64,000 nucleotides of DNA from Fusobacteriales bacterium (GCA_020063625.1 JAICDD010000002.1:23345-87344); one strand, 5' to 3'. Counted from the stretch's first letter, positions 45,800-55,029 are shown. The notes: generated from the sequence alone by a model not told the origin. Program-made: numbers and translations.

Positions 45800-45935
45800 A
45801 ATGCTACTGAAATATTTTTGTCCTATACGTTACCATATAGTTTTGTATATTTCTTAGGCTGTAGCCACCTTAGAGGCATCCGCCGAAATTTCGATAACCT
45901 CTCTCCTCGTCACCTATAAATAGGTCTGGCGCTTT
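45800..45935 (-). ncRNA. glmS ribozyme-riboswitch
   Basis: On the minus strand the leader of glmS contains the hallmark segments in order. These are AGCGCCAGACC at the cleavage site, then GACGAGGAGAGAGG, TTATCGAAATTTCGGCGG, ATGCCTC, a P3-like stem and a downstream GGTAACG pseudoknot region. Cleavage is expected 5' of the G at 45932. It self-cleaves with glucosamine 6-phosphate as cofactor and lowers glmS mRNA. The 3' boundary is approximate. Confidence 0.93.
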
Positions 45936-45964
45936 ATATATTTTTTTCCTTCAAATACTATATA

Positions 45965-45993
45965 ATAGTAACAACTACTACACACTAATTCAA
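45965..45993 (-). promoter_or_regulatory. Possible glmS promoter
   Basis: On the minus strand TTGAAT and TACTAT are 17 bases apart. They lie about 30 bases upstream of the ribozyme cleavage site, the right distance for a short 5' fragment. Confidence 0.45.
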
Positions 45994-46207
45994 ATATAAA
46001 AAATTTCAAAAAAAAATGAAATATATTATTTCTTGTTAAAATGAAATACAAAAATTTGTATTTTTTTAGCTTAAAATGTACAATTATAATATAAAAATAC
46101 ATTTTTTAGATTAAGAATACTGTTTTTATGAAAATAAAAAGGAAAATTTCAGAAATTATGAAAAGTATATTGTAATAAAAAATAAAAATTTGAAATAGAG
46201 GTAATTT
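45994..46207. other. Divergent regulatory region between glmS and the PTS operon
   Basis: This AT-rich stretch contains no gene. It holds the glmS promoter side and, for the plus strand, a TATAAT at about 46085 within TGTACAATTATAATAT. That sequence resembles the region TGTACTTGTAATATAAAAT before mtlA and may reflect shared control by MtlR (inference). Confidence 0.4.
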
Positions 46208-48016
46208 ATGAAATATATAAAAATAAAAATACTAGAGATTATAAGTAAAGTAATAATGGAAAATGTACCTTTTTTTATATTATTAGGGACATTAAGTTTT
46301 TTTAATACAGAGGATTTTGTATTAACTTATGGTTCTTTATTAAAAAATATTTTAATTCCTTTAATATTATCATATAGTGCTGGTAATTTTATAGAAAAAA
46401 GATTAGGAGGAATAGCAGGAGTAATTGTTGTAGGAGGAATACTTAATTTATATCAATTTAAATCATTTTTAATGCCTATATTAGTAGGAATTTTAGTTGG
46501 AGAGGTTGTTAAATACAGTAAAAAGATATTAGATAAATATAAATATCCTGGATATGAAATGCTTATAAATAATATTTTAATAGTAGTATTAGGAACTATT
46601 TTAATTAAATTATTTTATTATATCTATCCATTATATGATTTTATTTATAAAATAATAGTTGAAAACATAAATGGATTTGCAATTAATATAAAATTTTATC
46701 CATTATATTCCTTTATTATTGAACCAGCAAAAGTATTTTTTCTAAATAATTTAATTAATCACGGTGTGTTATCAGTAATTGGATTACAAGAACTTAGTGA
46801 AAAAGGGAAATCAATATTCTTTTTAATGGAAACTAATCCAGGGCCTGGACTTGGTATTTTAACTGCATATTTATATATGAATAAAAAAAATAAGATTAAG
46901 AAAAAAAATATTATTTCAAATATTTTTATTCAATTTATTGGTGGGATACATGAAGTATATTTTCCATATGTTTTAAAAAATTTAAAATTAATAATTCCAT
47001 TAATAATTAGTGGAAGTGTAGGAGTATATATTTTTGATAAACTTAATCTAGGTCTTTTAGGAGTAGCATCACCAGGAAGTATAATAATGATACTTTTATT
47101 AGCACCTATTTATGATAAATTTGGAATTTTTTTAGGAATTTTAACATCATTTTTTATAAGTTTTATTATAGGGAGTATAATACTAAAAATGTCTAATAAA
47201 GAAGAAAAAAATATAACTAAAATAAATATACCAGAAGAAGTAAAAAACAAAAAAAATATAAAAATAGTAGTTGTATGTGATGCAGGAATGGGCTCTAGTA
47301 CAATGGGAGCAACTCTTTTAGATAGAAAAATAAAAAAAGAAAAATTAGAAGAAAAAATAAGTGTAGAAAATCGTTCTGTAGATGATGATTTAAATGAATT
47401 TGATATAATAGTAATTCATGAAAAATTAGTAAAAAGAATAGAGGAGAGAAGTAAAAATAAATATATTGTAATATTAAATGATTTTATGGATGGAAAAGTA
47501 TATGAAGAACTTTTGAAAAATATAAAAAATAAAATAGATTTAAATGAAAATAATAAAGAAATAGTAAATAAAAATATTACAAGAAAAATAATAGAAAAAG
47601 AAAATTTAGCAATAGGATTAAAGAAAGCTACTAAAAAAGAAGCTTTAGAAGATATTGGAAAACATCTATATGAGCTTGGATATGTGGAAAAAAATTATAT
47701 AAATGGAATACTTAATAGAGAAGAAATATCATCTACTTATTTAGCAAATGGAGTAGCTGTTCCTCACGGAACAAAAGAGTATAATAAATATATAAAAAAT
47801 AATGGAGTAGTAATACATCAATACCCATATGGAATTGATTATGGAGATGGGAAAACAGTTTATATATTAATAGGATTAGCAATAAAAGGAGAAACTCATA
47901 TTGAAATTTTAGAAAAATTATCTAAAATTATTGAAAATGAAGATGAAATAGAAAATTTATCAATTACAAATAAAGAGAAAGATTTTTATAAAATATTGTC
48001 TATATTGGAGGATTAA
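46208..48016 (+). CDS. Divergent mannitol-type PTS permease EIICBA
   Basis: This 602-residue three-domain PTS protein is a paralogue of the MtlA at 51065. EIIC covers about residues 1-340 and keeps INHG, ETNPGPGLGILTAY and GGIHEVYFPY. EIIB has VVCDAGMGSSTMGATLL with the phosphocysteine. EIIA has VAVPHGTKEY with the phosphohistidine. The N-terminal EIIC motif of MtlA (NIGAFIAWG) is changed to NVPFFILLG, and much of the first 130 residues differs, so the substrate may not be mannitol. It is followed after two bases by mtlR in one operon. Confidence 0.85.
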   Translation: MKYIKIKILEIISKVIMENVPFFILLGTLSFFNTEDFVLTYGSLLKNILIPLILSYSAGNFIEKRLGGIAGVIVVGGILNLYQFKSFLMPILVGILVGEVVKYSKKILDKYKYPGYEMLINNILIVVLGTILIKLFYYIYPLYDFIYKIIVENINGFAINIKFYPLYSFIIEPAKVFFLNNLINHGVLSVIGLQELSEKGKSIFFLMETNPGPGLGILTAYLYMNKKNKIKKKNIISNIFIQFIGGIHEVYFPYVLKNLKLIIPLIISGSVGVYIFDKLNLGLLGVASPGSIIMILLLAPIYDKFGIFLGILTSFFISFIIGSIILKMSNKEEKNITKINIPEEVKNKKNIKIVVVCDAGMGSSTMGATLLDRKIKKEKLEEKISVENRSVDDDLNEFDIIVIHEKLVKRIEERSKNKYIVILNDFMDGKVYEELLKNIKNKIDLNENNKEIVNKNITRKIIEKENLAIGLKKATKKEALEDIGKHLYELGYVEKNYINGILNREEISSTYLANGVAVPHGTKEYNKYIKNNGVVIHQYPYGIDYGDGKTVYILIGLAIKGETHIEILEKLSKIIENEDEIENLSITNKEKDFYKILSILED

Positions 48017-48018
48017 AA

Positions 48019-50124
48019 TTGTTAAATCAGAGATGTATAAATATATTAATGACGTTAATAGAGGAAAAAAGCTCAACAGTAAAAGAACTAGCTAAAAAGT
48101 ATAATATAACAGAGAGAAGTATCAGATATGATATAGATAATATTAACTATTATCTATATAAAAATGGGCTAAAAGAGATAGAAAAAAAATCAAAAGGTAT
48201 TTTAGAATTTGATGAAGATAAAGATAAAACAAAAAGATTAATAGAGATATTAAATAGAAGATTTTACAATTTTTCTCAACATGAAAGAAAAGAGTATATA
48301 AAATCTTTTATATTATTTACAGATGATATAATTAATTTACATGAAATATCTGAAATTCTTTCTGTAAGCTTAAGCACTGTAAAACTTGATTTTAAAGAAG
48401 TTAAACTTTTTTTAAAAGAGAATGGAATGAGCTTGAAATATTTATCAAAATTGGGATTAAAACTAGAAGGTGATGAAGAAAGAATACGTAAAGCACAACT
48501 TAAAATGCTCGTAGAATATCTTGATATAAGTAAAGATAAATTTATAAGTAAAATAAAAAAAGATGAAGTATTAGGATATAAACTCATAAGAGATGAATTA
48601 AAACTTTACTTTGAAGATTATCCGCTTAGAAATATAAGAATATTTATAAAAAGAGTAGAAAATGAATTAGGAACTATAATTTCTGATGAAGCATATAAAG
48701 TACTTGAAATGTATCTACTTATAGCTATTAGAAGACTTGAAAATGAAAATGAAATAAAAAATAGAGAAAATAATGAAAAATTTTTAAAAAGTACAAAAGA
48801 GTATAAAATATTATCAAATGAATTAAATATGTTAAGTGAGTATTTTAATATAAAATTTAATGATTATGAAAAATTATTATTAACAGAATTATTTTTAGGA
48901 AGTCATTCATATAATTTTAATTCATCATTTTATGAAAATTGGATTGAAATAGAGATATCTGTAAATGAAATTATAAAAGAGGTATCAAGAAAACTTGAAA
49001 TTGATTTAACAAAAGACAAAATACTGTATGATGGTATTTTAAATCACTTAAAACCTGCAATTTATAGAATAAAAAATGATATAATTTTAGAAAATGAAGT
49101 CGTAAAAGAGATAAAAGAGATATATAATGAATTATTTGACATAATAAAAGAAGTTAGCAATGAAAATCTAAAACTTTATATAAATAAAGATTTGCCAGAT
49201 GAAGAGATATCATATTTGACTATGCACTTTAAAACAGCTCTTGATAGAAAAGAGAATAGTGAAAATCAGATAAAAAATATTTTGATAATATGTGGATTAG
49301 GATATGGAAGCTCAAAACTAATTGCACAAAAATTATTAGAAAATTATGATGTAAATATTATAGATACATTACCTTATCATAAATTTTTAGATATTAAAAA
49401 TTTTGATAATATTGATTTGATTATATCCACATTAGAAATAGATGAAAAACTAGATTATCCTTTTCCTATATTAAAAGTAAATCCTATATTTACAAATAAT
49501 GATAAAAAAAGATTAGAAGAGTATGGACTTAAAAAAAATAGTAATAAAATATCTTTGACAAAATTATTAGATATAATAAAAAGTGAAAGTAAAGTATTAG
49601 ATGAAGAAAATCTAATAGGAAAATTAAAAAACTTTTTTAAATCTAATATTTATGATGACAGATATAAGATAAAAGATAAAAAATTAATTGATTTATTACA
49701 AGTAGTAAAAGTAAAAGAGAGTGTAGAAAATTGGGAGGAAGCAATAAAAGAAGCAGGAAAAGAGCTATTAAAAATAGAAGCTATTGAAGAAGAATATATA
49801 GAAGAGATGATAAAAGCAGTAAAAATACATGGTAGCTATATGATAGTAGGAGGTAAAGTAGCTCTTCCACATGCAAGAATAAAAAATCAAGTTAAATATA
49901 CAGCAATGACAATGATAAAATTAAATAAAGAAGTAGAATTCCCAGAAGGGAAAAAAGTAAAAATAATTATAGCATTTTCTAGTAAAGACAGAAGTGAGCA
50001 TGTAGGAGCTTTGACAGAATTAGTAGAGTTGATAGAAAATTATGATTTTGTAAAAAAAATAGAAAATAGTCAAAGAGAAGAAGAGATAATAAAATATATA
50101 ACTGAAATAAATAGTGAAGAGTGA
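48019..50124 (+). CDS. mtlR: MtlR/BglG-type PTS-regulated transcriptional activator
   Basis: This 701-residue multidomain activator has a DNA-binding helix-turn-helix pair at the N-terminus (SSTVKELAKKYNITERSIRYDIDNINYYL). Two PTS regulation domains, an EIIB-like domain (IICGLGYGSSKLIAQKLL) and a C-terminal EIIA domain of mannitol/fructose type (VGGKVALPHARIK) follow. Phosphorylation of these domains by HPr and by the PTS permease sets its activity. The start is TTG 48019, with GGAGG upstream. Its position between two mannitol-type permeases suggests that it controls both. Confidence 0.85.
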   Translation: MLNQRCINILMTLIEEKSSTVKELAKKYNITERSIRYDIDNINYYLYKNGLKEIEKKSKGILEFDEDKDKTKRLIEILNRRFYNFSQHERKEYIKSFILFTDDIINLHEISEILSVSLSTVKLDFKEVKLFLKENGMSLKYLSKLGLKLEGDEERIRKAQLKMLVEYLDISKDKFISKIKKDEVLGYKLIRDELKLYFEDYPLRNIRIFIKRVENELGTIISDEAYKVLEMYLLIAIRRLENENEIKNRENNEKFLKSTKEYKILSNELNMLSEYFNIKFNDYEKLLLTELFLGSHSYNFNSSFYENWIEIEISVNEIIKEVSRKLEIDLTKDKILYDGILNHLKPAIYRIKNDIILENEVVKEIKEIYNELFDIIKEVSNENLKLYINKDLPDEEISYLTMHFKTALDRKENSENQIKNILIICGLGYGSSKLIAQKLLENYDVNIIDTLPYHKFLDIKNFDNIDLIISTLEIDEKLDYPFPILKVNPIFTNNDKKRLEEYGLKKNSNKISLTKLLDIIKSESKVLDEENLIGKLKNFFKSNIYDDRYKIKDKKLIDLLQVVKVKESVENWEEAIKEAGKELLKIEAIEEEYIEEMIKAVKIHGSYMIVGGKVALPHARIKNQVKYTAMTMIKLNKEVEFPEGKKVKIIIAFSSKDRSEHVGALTELVELIENYDFVKKIENSQREEEIIKYITEINSEE

Positions 50125-50574
50125 ATCGCCAAAGGCGAAATAGAAAAAATTACACGAAGAACACAAAGATAGAAAAGAGAACCACAAAGATATAAAAATT
50201 AGTAAAAAGTAAGAAGTTAAAAGTAAGAAATGAGAAAAATTTAAAAATCAACGCAGAGGAACAGAGTAATCAAAGTATCGCAGAGAAAAATAATAAATAA
50301 AATTAGCCACGGATTACGCGGATTAAAAAATTACACGAAGAACACAAAGGTAAAAAAACAGAACCACAAAGAAATAAAAATTAGTAAGAAGTAAGAAGTG
50401 AAAAGTAAGAAGTGAGCAGTGAGAATATTTAAAATCAACGCAGAGGAACAGAGTAATCAAAGTATCACAGAGGAAATAAAAAAATCTTAGTGGTCCTTAG
50501 TGCTTTTCTTCGTGCACTTTGTGTAACAAAAAATTTATGTGACATCCTGTGTAAATCTCGTGGTTTCAAAAAAT

Positions 50575-50602
50575 TTAAAGAACCTAAAGGGTTCTTTTTT
50601 TT
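50575..50602 (+). terminator. Terminator within repeat region B
   Basis: AAAGAACC pairs with GGTTCTTT and is followed by a T run. It is the first clear terminator after mtlR, about 450 bases downstream. Confidence 0.75.
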
Positions 50603-50615
50603 TGAAGAAAAATAA

Positions 50616-50706
50616 GTTACACGAAGAGCACAAAGATAGAAAAATCAGAACCACAAAGAAAAAACTTAGTGGTTCTTAGTGCTTTTCTCCGTGCTCTTTG
50701 TGTAAC
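50616..50706. repeat. Palindromic repeat element, copy B
   Basis: The ends are inverted repeats (GTTACACGAAGAGCAC and GTGCTCTTTGTGTAAC) and an inner inverted repeat is AGAACCAC/GTGGTTCT. The whole 91-base unit can fold on itself. It matches the 92-base copy at 59243 along its full length. Confidence 0.8.
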
Positions 50707-50983
50707 AAAAAATTCGAGTTCATTCGTGTAATACGTGACAAAAAAATCTAGTGTGATATCTTGTGTAAATCCCGTGGTTCCAAAATTCTATAAAAATCAA
50801 TACATCTCAGTGCCCTCTGAGTCTCTGTGCCGATTCTTATATCCTAGTTCTGAAAAATAAAAAATTATATATTACTCATCTAAAAACCATTCAACAGTCA
50901 ATACATTTCCAAAAAAATTGAAAACATTAAATTCAATATAATTTGAAATTTTAATATTCGAAATAATATGAAGTGTTTAAACA

Positions 50984-51012
50984 TTGTACATTTAGTAAGA
51001 AAAGAGTATATT
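50984..51012 (+). promoter_or_regulatory. Predicted promoter of mtlA
   Basis: TTGTAC and TATATT are 17 bases apart, about 55 bases before the mtlA start codon. AT-rich sequence upstream could hold activator sites for MtlR. Confidence 0.55.
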
Positions 51013-51064
51013 TATATTAGAAAACATGTACTTGTAATATAAAATATTTTAAGGAGGAAAAGAG

Positions 51065-52963
51065 ATGAGTAATATGAGTATGTCTGCTAGTGCAGAAAAT
51101 CAAAGTTTAAAAGTTAAAGTGCAAGCTTTTGGAAGATTTCTTAGTGCAATGGTTATGCCAAATATAGGAGCATTTATAGCTTGGGGATTTATAACAGCGT
51201 TATTTATTCCAGTAGGATGGATGCCAAATGAAACTTTAGCAAAATTAGTTGGACCGATGATTACATATTTACTGCCTTTATTAATTGGATATAGTGGTGG
51301 TAAATTAGTAGGTGGAGAAAGAGGAGCAGTAGTTGGAGCAATTGCTACATCAGGAGTAATAATAGGAACATCTATTCCAATGTTTACAGGAGCAATGATT
51401 GCAGGACCACTTGGTGGATGGGCAATTAAAAAATTTGATGAAGCAGTAGATGGAAAAATTAAATCAGGATTTGAAATGTTAATAAATAACTTTTCAGCTG
51501 GAATAATAGGAATGATATTAGCATTATTTTTCTTTAAAGTAATAGGACCTGCAGTAGAAGTAGCAAGTCAAGGTCTAGGAAATGCTGTACAATTATTAGT
51601 AAAAATGAACTTATTACCATTAACATCAATTTTAGTAGAACCAGCAAAAATCTTATTTTTAAATAATGCAATTAATCATGGTGTATTTACTCCACTTGGA
51701 GTGCAACAAACAGCTGAACTTGGAAAATCATTATTCTTCTTTATAGAAGCTAACCCAGGACCAGGATTAGGAATCTTATTAGCTTACTGGATGTTTGGAA
51801 AAGGAACTGCAAAACAATCAGCACCAGGGGCAGTAATAATTCATTTCTTAGGTGGAATACATGAAATTTATTTCCCATATGTACTAATGAATCCATTATT
51901 AATAATAGCTGCAATACTTGGAGGAATGTCAGGAGTATTTACAAATGTAATATTAAAAGGTGGATTAATAGCTCCAGCAGCACCAGGAAGTATATTTGCA
52001 GCACTTGCAATGACTCCTAAAGGTGGGTTTGTAGCCACAATTGGTACAGTACTTGTATCTGCTACAGTTGCATTACTTGTATCAATGGTAATACTTAAAA
52101 AAGAAAAAGAAGTAGAAAATGATTTTGAAGCAGCAAATGCAAAAATGAAAGAATTAAAAAATAAAAAAGAAAACTCAACATTTGAAGCAAGAACATTAGA
52201 TTCATTAACAAATGTAAAAAGAATAGTTGTAGCTTGTGATGCTGGAATGGGCTCAAGTGCAATGGGAGCTAGTTTACTTAGAAAAAAAGTAAAAGCAGCT
52301 GGATTAGATATACATGTAACAAATTTAGCAATAAATAATTTAACAGAAGATATAGATATAGTTGTTACACATCAAGATTTAACAAGTAGAGCAAAAACAG
52401 TAGTAAAAACGCCAGTACATTTATCAATAAGTAATTTTATGGATGGAACTTTCTACGATAATTTAGTAGAAGAATTAAAAAAAAAACTAAATAAATCAGC
52501 AAATGTAGTAGAGGCAAATGAAGAGATAAAAACAGAAGATAATGGAATTTTAATAAAAGAGGGAATTACATTAGGACTAGCTTCAAAATCAAAAGAGGAA
52601 GCAATAAAAGAAGTAGGATTAAAAATGGCTAAATTAGGATATGTAGGAGAGGAATATTATAAGTACATGTTGGAAAGAGAAGAAAAATCAACTACTTATA
52701 TTGGAAATAATGTAGCAATACCACATGGGACATTAGAAGGAAAAGCACAAGTATTAAAAACAGGAATAGTTGTAAATCAATATCCTGAAGGAATAGATTT
52801 TGATGGTGAAAAAGCATATTTATTAATTGGTATAGCAGGTAAAAACAATGAACATGTGGACATCATTTCAAATATAGCAGATGTAATAGAAGATGAAGAT
52901 AAAGTTCTTGAATTAGCTAAAACAAAAAATATTGATGATATATACGATGTATTTTCAATTTAA
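51065..52963 (+). CDS. mtlA: Mannitol-specific PTS permease EIICBA
   Basis: This 632-residue protein imports mannitol and phosphorylates it to mannitol 1-phosphate. The EIIC domain (to about residue 345) has MPNIGAFIAWGFITALFIP, NHGVFTPLG and GGIHEIYFPYVLMNP. EIIB has VACDAGMGSSAMGASLL with the phosphocysteine. EIIA has VAIPHGTLEGK with the phosphohistidine. All three domains are complete. AAGGAGG precedes the ATG. A conserved stem-loop element follows the stop, then a small ORF and mtlD. Confidence 0.95.
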   Translation: MSNMSMSASAENQSLKVKVQAFGRFLSAMVMPNIGAFIAWGFITALFIPVGWMPNETLAKLVGPMITYLLPLLIGYSGGKLVGGERGAVVGAIATSGVIIGTSIPMFTGAMIAGPLGGWAIKKFDEAVDGKIKSGFEMLINNFSAGIIGMILALFFFKVIGPAVEVASQGLGNAVQLLVKMNLLPLTSILVEPAKILFLNNAINHGVFTPLGVQQTAELGKSLFFFIEANPGPGLGILLAYWMFGKGTAKQSAPGAVIIHFLGGIHEIYFPYVLMNPLLIIAAILGGMSGVFTNVILKGGLIAPAAPGSIFAALAMTPKGGFVATIGTVLVSATVALLVSMVILKKEKEVENDFEAANAKMKELKNKKENSTFEARTLDSLTNVKRIVVACDAGMGSSAMGASLLRKKVKAAGLDIHVTNLAINNLTEDIDIVVTHQDLTSRAKTVVKTPVHLSISNFMDGTFYDNLVEELKKKLNKSANVVEANEEIKTEDNGILIKEGITLGLASKSKEEAIKEVGLKMAKLGYVGEEYYKYMLEREEKSTTYIGNNVAIPHGTLEGKAQVLKTGIVVNQYPEGIDFDGEKAYLLIGIAGKNNEHVDIISNIADVIEDEDKVLELAKTKNIDDIYDVFSI

Positions 52964-52981
52964 CACTTCTTATTAAAGGAA

Positions 52982-53062
52982 TTGGGAGACCGAAAAGCTA
53001 ATTTCTATTAATAAATTTTTTAGAAATACTTTTTGGTTACTCTTTTCCAATAAAAATAGTAT
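52982..53062 (+). repeat. Conserved 3'-end stem-loop element, copy 3
   Basis: GACCGAAAAG pairs with CTTTTTGGTT (two G-U pairs on the RNA) around the inner stem ATTTCTA/TAGAAAT. It follows mtlA in sense orientation. Its 5' arm GGGAGACCGAAAAGCTAAT matches 17 of 19 bases of the pyc copy. Confidence 0.7.
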
Positions 53063-53212
53063 AAAAGGGAAAAATGATATTTCTGTTTTTTAAGTCGATA
53101 AGTCAGATAAAAATAGATTTTAATATATTTAATATAAAGAGCTATATATTAAATATATTAAAAAAATAAGGGAAAAAGATTAATAAATTTATATATAAAA
53201 GGAAAGGATATA

Positions 53213-53326
53213 ATGAAAATATATAAAAATAAAGAAATAAGTAGAGAAAGTAAAGAGAAAATAATAAAAAAAATTCGAAAATTTAAAAAAGTATTTAAGA
53301 GGGAAATTATAGAGATAAAAGGATAA
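53213..53326 (+). CDS. Possible small basic peptide of 37 residues between mtlA and mtlD
   Basis: This ORF is below the track limit. ATG 53213 follows AAAGGAAAGGATATA, a good ribosome-binding site. It encodes a very basic peptide (MKIYKNKEISRESKEKIIKK and on to EIIEIKG) that could form an amphipathic helix. I know no family. The base composition of this region is A-rich, so a chance ORF cannot be excluded. Confidence 0.35.
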   Translation: MKIYKNKEISRESKEKIIKKIRKFKKVFKREIIEIKG

Positions 53327-53376
53327 AAGAGAGAATAGGAATTTTAAAAATATTTATAGAAAGAAAGGTGGAAGAA

Positions 53377-54519
53377 ATGAAGGTAGCAATACAGTTTGGA
53401 GCAGGAAATATAGGAAGAGGATTTATAGGAAAATTACTTTCTAATTCAGGATATAAAGTATATTTTGTAGATATAAATAAAGAAATTATAAATGCATTAA
53501 AAGAAAAAAAAGAATATACAGTAGAAGTAGTAGGAGAGAAAAAAGAAGAAATATTAGTAAAAAATGTAGATGGAGTATTATCAACTGATGAAACTACTTT
53601 AATAGAATTAATAAAAGAAGCTGAAATAATAACTACAGCAGTAGGACCAAATGTACTTGCAATTATCGCAAAAATAATAGCAAAAGGACTAGATGAAAGA
53701 AAAAAAGTAAATAATACTAATCCACTAAATATAATTGCATGTGAGAATATGATAAAAGCATCAGCATTTTTAAAAGAGGAAATAGAAAAATATATAGAAG
53801 AGGGAACAGATAAATTTATAGAAGATAATGTAGGATTTCCAAATTCAGCTGTAGATAGAATAGTACCACCAATGGAAAAAACAGATGATGTACTTAGAGT
53901 AAGAGTAGAAGAATTTAAAGAATGGATAGTAGATGAGACATTATTTAAAGGAGAAATTCCTAAAATTGAAGGAATGCAACTTACAGATAATTTAATGGCA
54001 TTTGTTGAAAGAAAATTATTTACATTAAATACAGGACATGCAATATGTGCTTATTTAGGGGTCCAAAAAGGATACAATACAATAAAAGAAAGTATTGAAG
54101 ATGAAGAAATAGAAAAAATGGTAAGAAATGCAATGAAAGAAAGTGGAGAAGTGCTTATAAAAAGATATGGATTTGATAGAGAAGCTCACTATAAATATAT
54201 AGATAAAATAATAAATAGATTTAAAAATCCATATTTAGTAGATGAAGTAAAAAGAGTAGGAAGACAACCACTTAGAAAATTAGGATTTAATGATAGACTA
54301 ATAAAACCACTAAGAGGAACACTTGAATATAATACAGAAAATAATTATATAATAAATGGTATAGTAGCGGCATTAAAATATAAAAATGAAGAAGATGAAC
54401 AAGCTAAAGAACTTCAAGAAAAAATAGCAACTAAAGATATAAAAGAAGTATTAAAAGAGATAACTCAATTAGAAGAGAATGATATAATAGAAAAAATAGC
54501 AGAAAAATATAGTGCATAA
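53377..54519 (+). CDS. mtlD: Mannitol-1-phosphate 5-dehydrogenase
   Basis: This enzyme of about 380 residues oxidises mannitol 1-phosphate to fructose 6-phosphate with NAD+. The Rossmann motif is QFGAGNIGRGFIG, followed by IACENMIKAS, VGFPNSAVDRIVP and the long-chain dehydrogenase motif KLFTLNTGHAICAYLG. The start is ATG 53377, behind AAAGGTGG; the track's GTG is part of that site. It completes mannitol catabolism with MtlA. Confidence 0.95.
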   Translation: MKVAIQFGAGNIGRGFIGKLLSNSGYKVYFVDINKEIINALKEKKEYTVEVVGEKKEEILVKNVDGVLSTDETTLIELIKEAEIITTAVGPNVLAIIAKIIAKGLDERKKVNNTNPLNIIACENMIKASAFLKEEIEKYIEEGTDKFIEDNVGFPNSAVDRIVPPMEKTDDVLRVRVEEFKEWIVDETLFKGEIPKIEGMQLTDNLMAFVERKLFTLNTGHAICAYLGVQKGYNTIKESIEDEEIEKMVRNAMKESGEVLIKRYGFDREAHYKYIDKIINRFKNPYLVDEVKRVGRQPLRKLGFNDRLIKPLRGTLEYNTENNYIINGIVAALKYKNEEDEQAKELQEKIATKDIKEVLKEITQLEENDIIEKIAEKYSA

Positions 54520-54541
54520 ATATTAATTTAATAAAAGTTTT

Positions 54542-54652
54542 GAAGAAAGAGTAGAAAAAATTTAATAAAATATAAAAATTCATAATATGTAAAAATAAAC
54601 TTTAACAAACCCTAAAAACCCTTTATTTTTCAATTTAAAACTCTCTTTCTTC
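54542..54652 (+). other. Long-range stem enclosing an AT-rich loop between mtlD and the EIIA gene
   Basis: GAAGAAAGAG pairs perfectly with CTCTTTCTTC across a loop of about 90 bases. The second arm lies about 20 bases before the next start codon. It might be a processing or attenuation structure; the pairing alone is weak evidence. Confidence 0.3.
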
Positions 54653-54674
54653 ACTTTTATATATAAAGGTGGTA

Positions 54675-54983
54675 ATGAAAATGAATATAGAAAATACGGC
54701 AATGGATATAGTAAATGAAGCTATTGAAATAAAACAACTTGCTTTTAAAGCACTTCGAGCATTACATGAAAATAATATAGAAAATGCAAAGAAAAATATA
54801 AAAAAAGCAGAAGAAAAAGTACTGTCAGCACATAGAATGCAAACAGATATTATTTTTAAAGAAAGTGATGGAGAAAAAGTAGATGTAAATGTTTTTCTTA
54901 TTCATGCACAAGACCATTTAATGGCAGCAATTTTAGCAAAAGATTTAGTAAAAGAGTTTGTAGAAATTTTTGGAAATAAATAA
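54675..54983 (+). CDS. PTS lactose/cellobiose-type EIIA (orphan)
   Basis: This protein of about 102 residues belongs to the LacF/ChbA family of helical EIIA domains. The phosphohistidine motif is IHAQDHLMAAILAKDL, and the N-terminal helices (AMDIVNEAIEIKQLAFKALRALHENNIENAKK) are typical. Start candidates are ATG 54675 and 54681 behind AAAGGTGG; 54675 is nearer the ideal spacing. No matching EIIB or EIIC lies in the window, so it either serves a permease elsewhere or has a regulatory role. A strong terminator follows. Confidence 0.85.
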   Translation: MKMNIENTAMDIVNEAIEIKQLAFKALRALHENNIENAKKNIKKAEEKVLSAHRMQTDIIFKESDGEKVDVNVFLIHAQDHLMAAILAKDLVKEFVEIFGNK

Positions 54984-54986
54984 TTA

Positions 54987-55027
54987 TAAAAAAGCGACTA
55001 AAAAATTAATTTCTAGTCGCTTTTTTA
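54987..55027. terminator. Bidirectional terminator
   Basis: AAAAAGCGACTA pairs with TAGTCGCTTTTT around a 13-base loop. It ends the mtl cluster and the convergent binding-protein gene. Confidence 0.9.
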
Positions 55028-55029
55028 TA

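Larger units (their letters stand above)
50125..50870. repeat. Gene-free mosaic of dispersed repeats (region B)
   Basis: This region is made of repeated phrases. A unit with TTACACGAAGAACACAAAG, AGAACCACAAAG, AAGTAAGAAGTGAAAAGTAAG and ATCAACGCAGAGGAACAGAG occurs twice in tandem (about 50150-50290 and 50330-50480). Fragments with CTTAGTGGTCCTTAGTGC and ATCCCGTGGTTCC follow. Most phrases recur inverted in region A. No ORF is convincing. Confidence 0.8.

Noticed and set aside
45914-46102. Track ORF of 62 residues on the minus strand
   Set aside because: It overlaps the start of the glmS ribozyme and has no protein-like features or ribosome-binding site.
50150-50480. Possible CRISPR array
   Set aside because: Repeats are irregular in length, spacing and order, without uniform spacers, and no cas genes are present.
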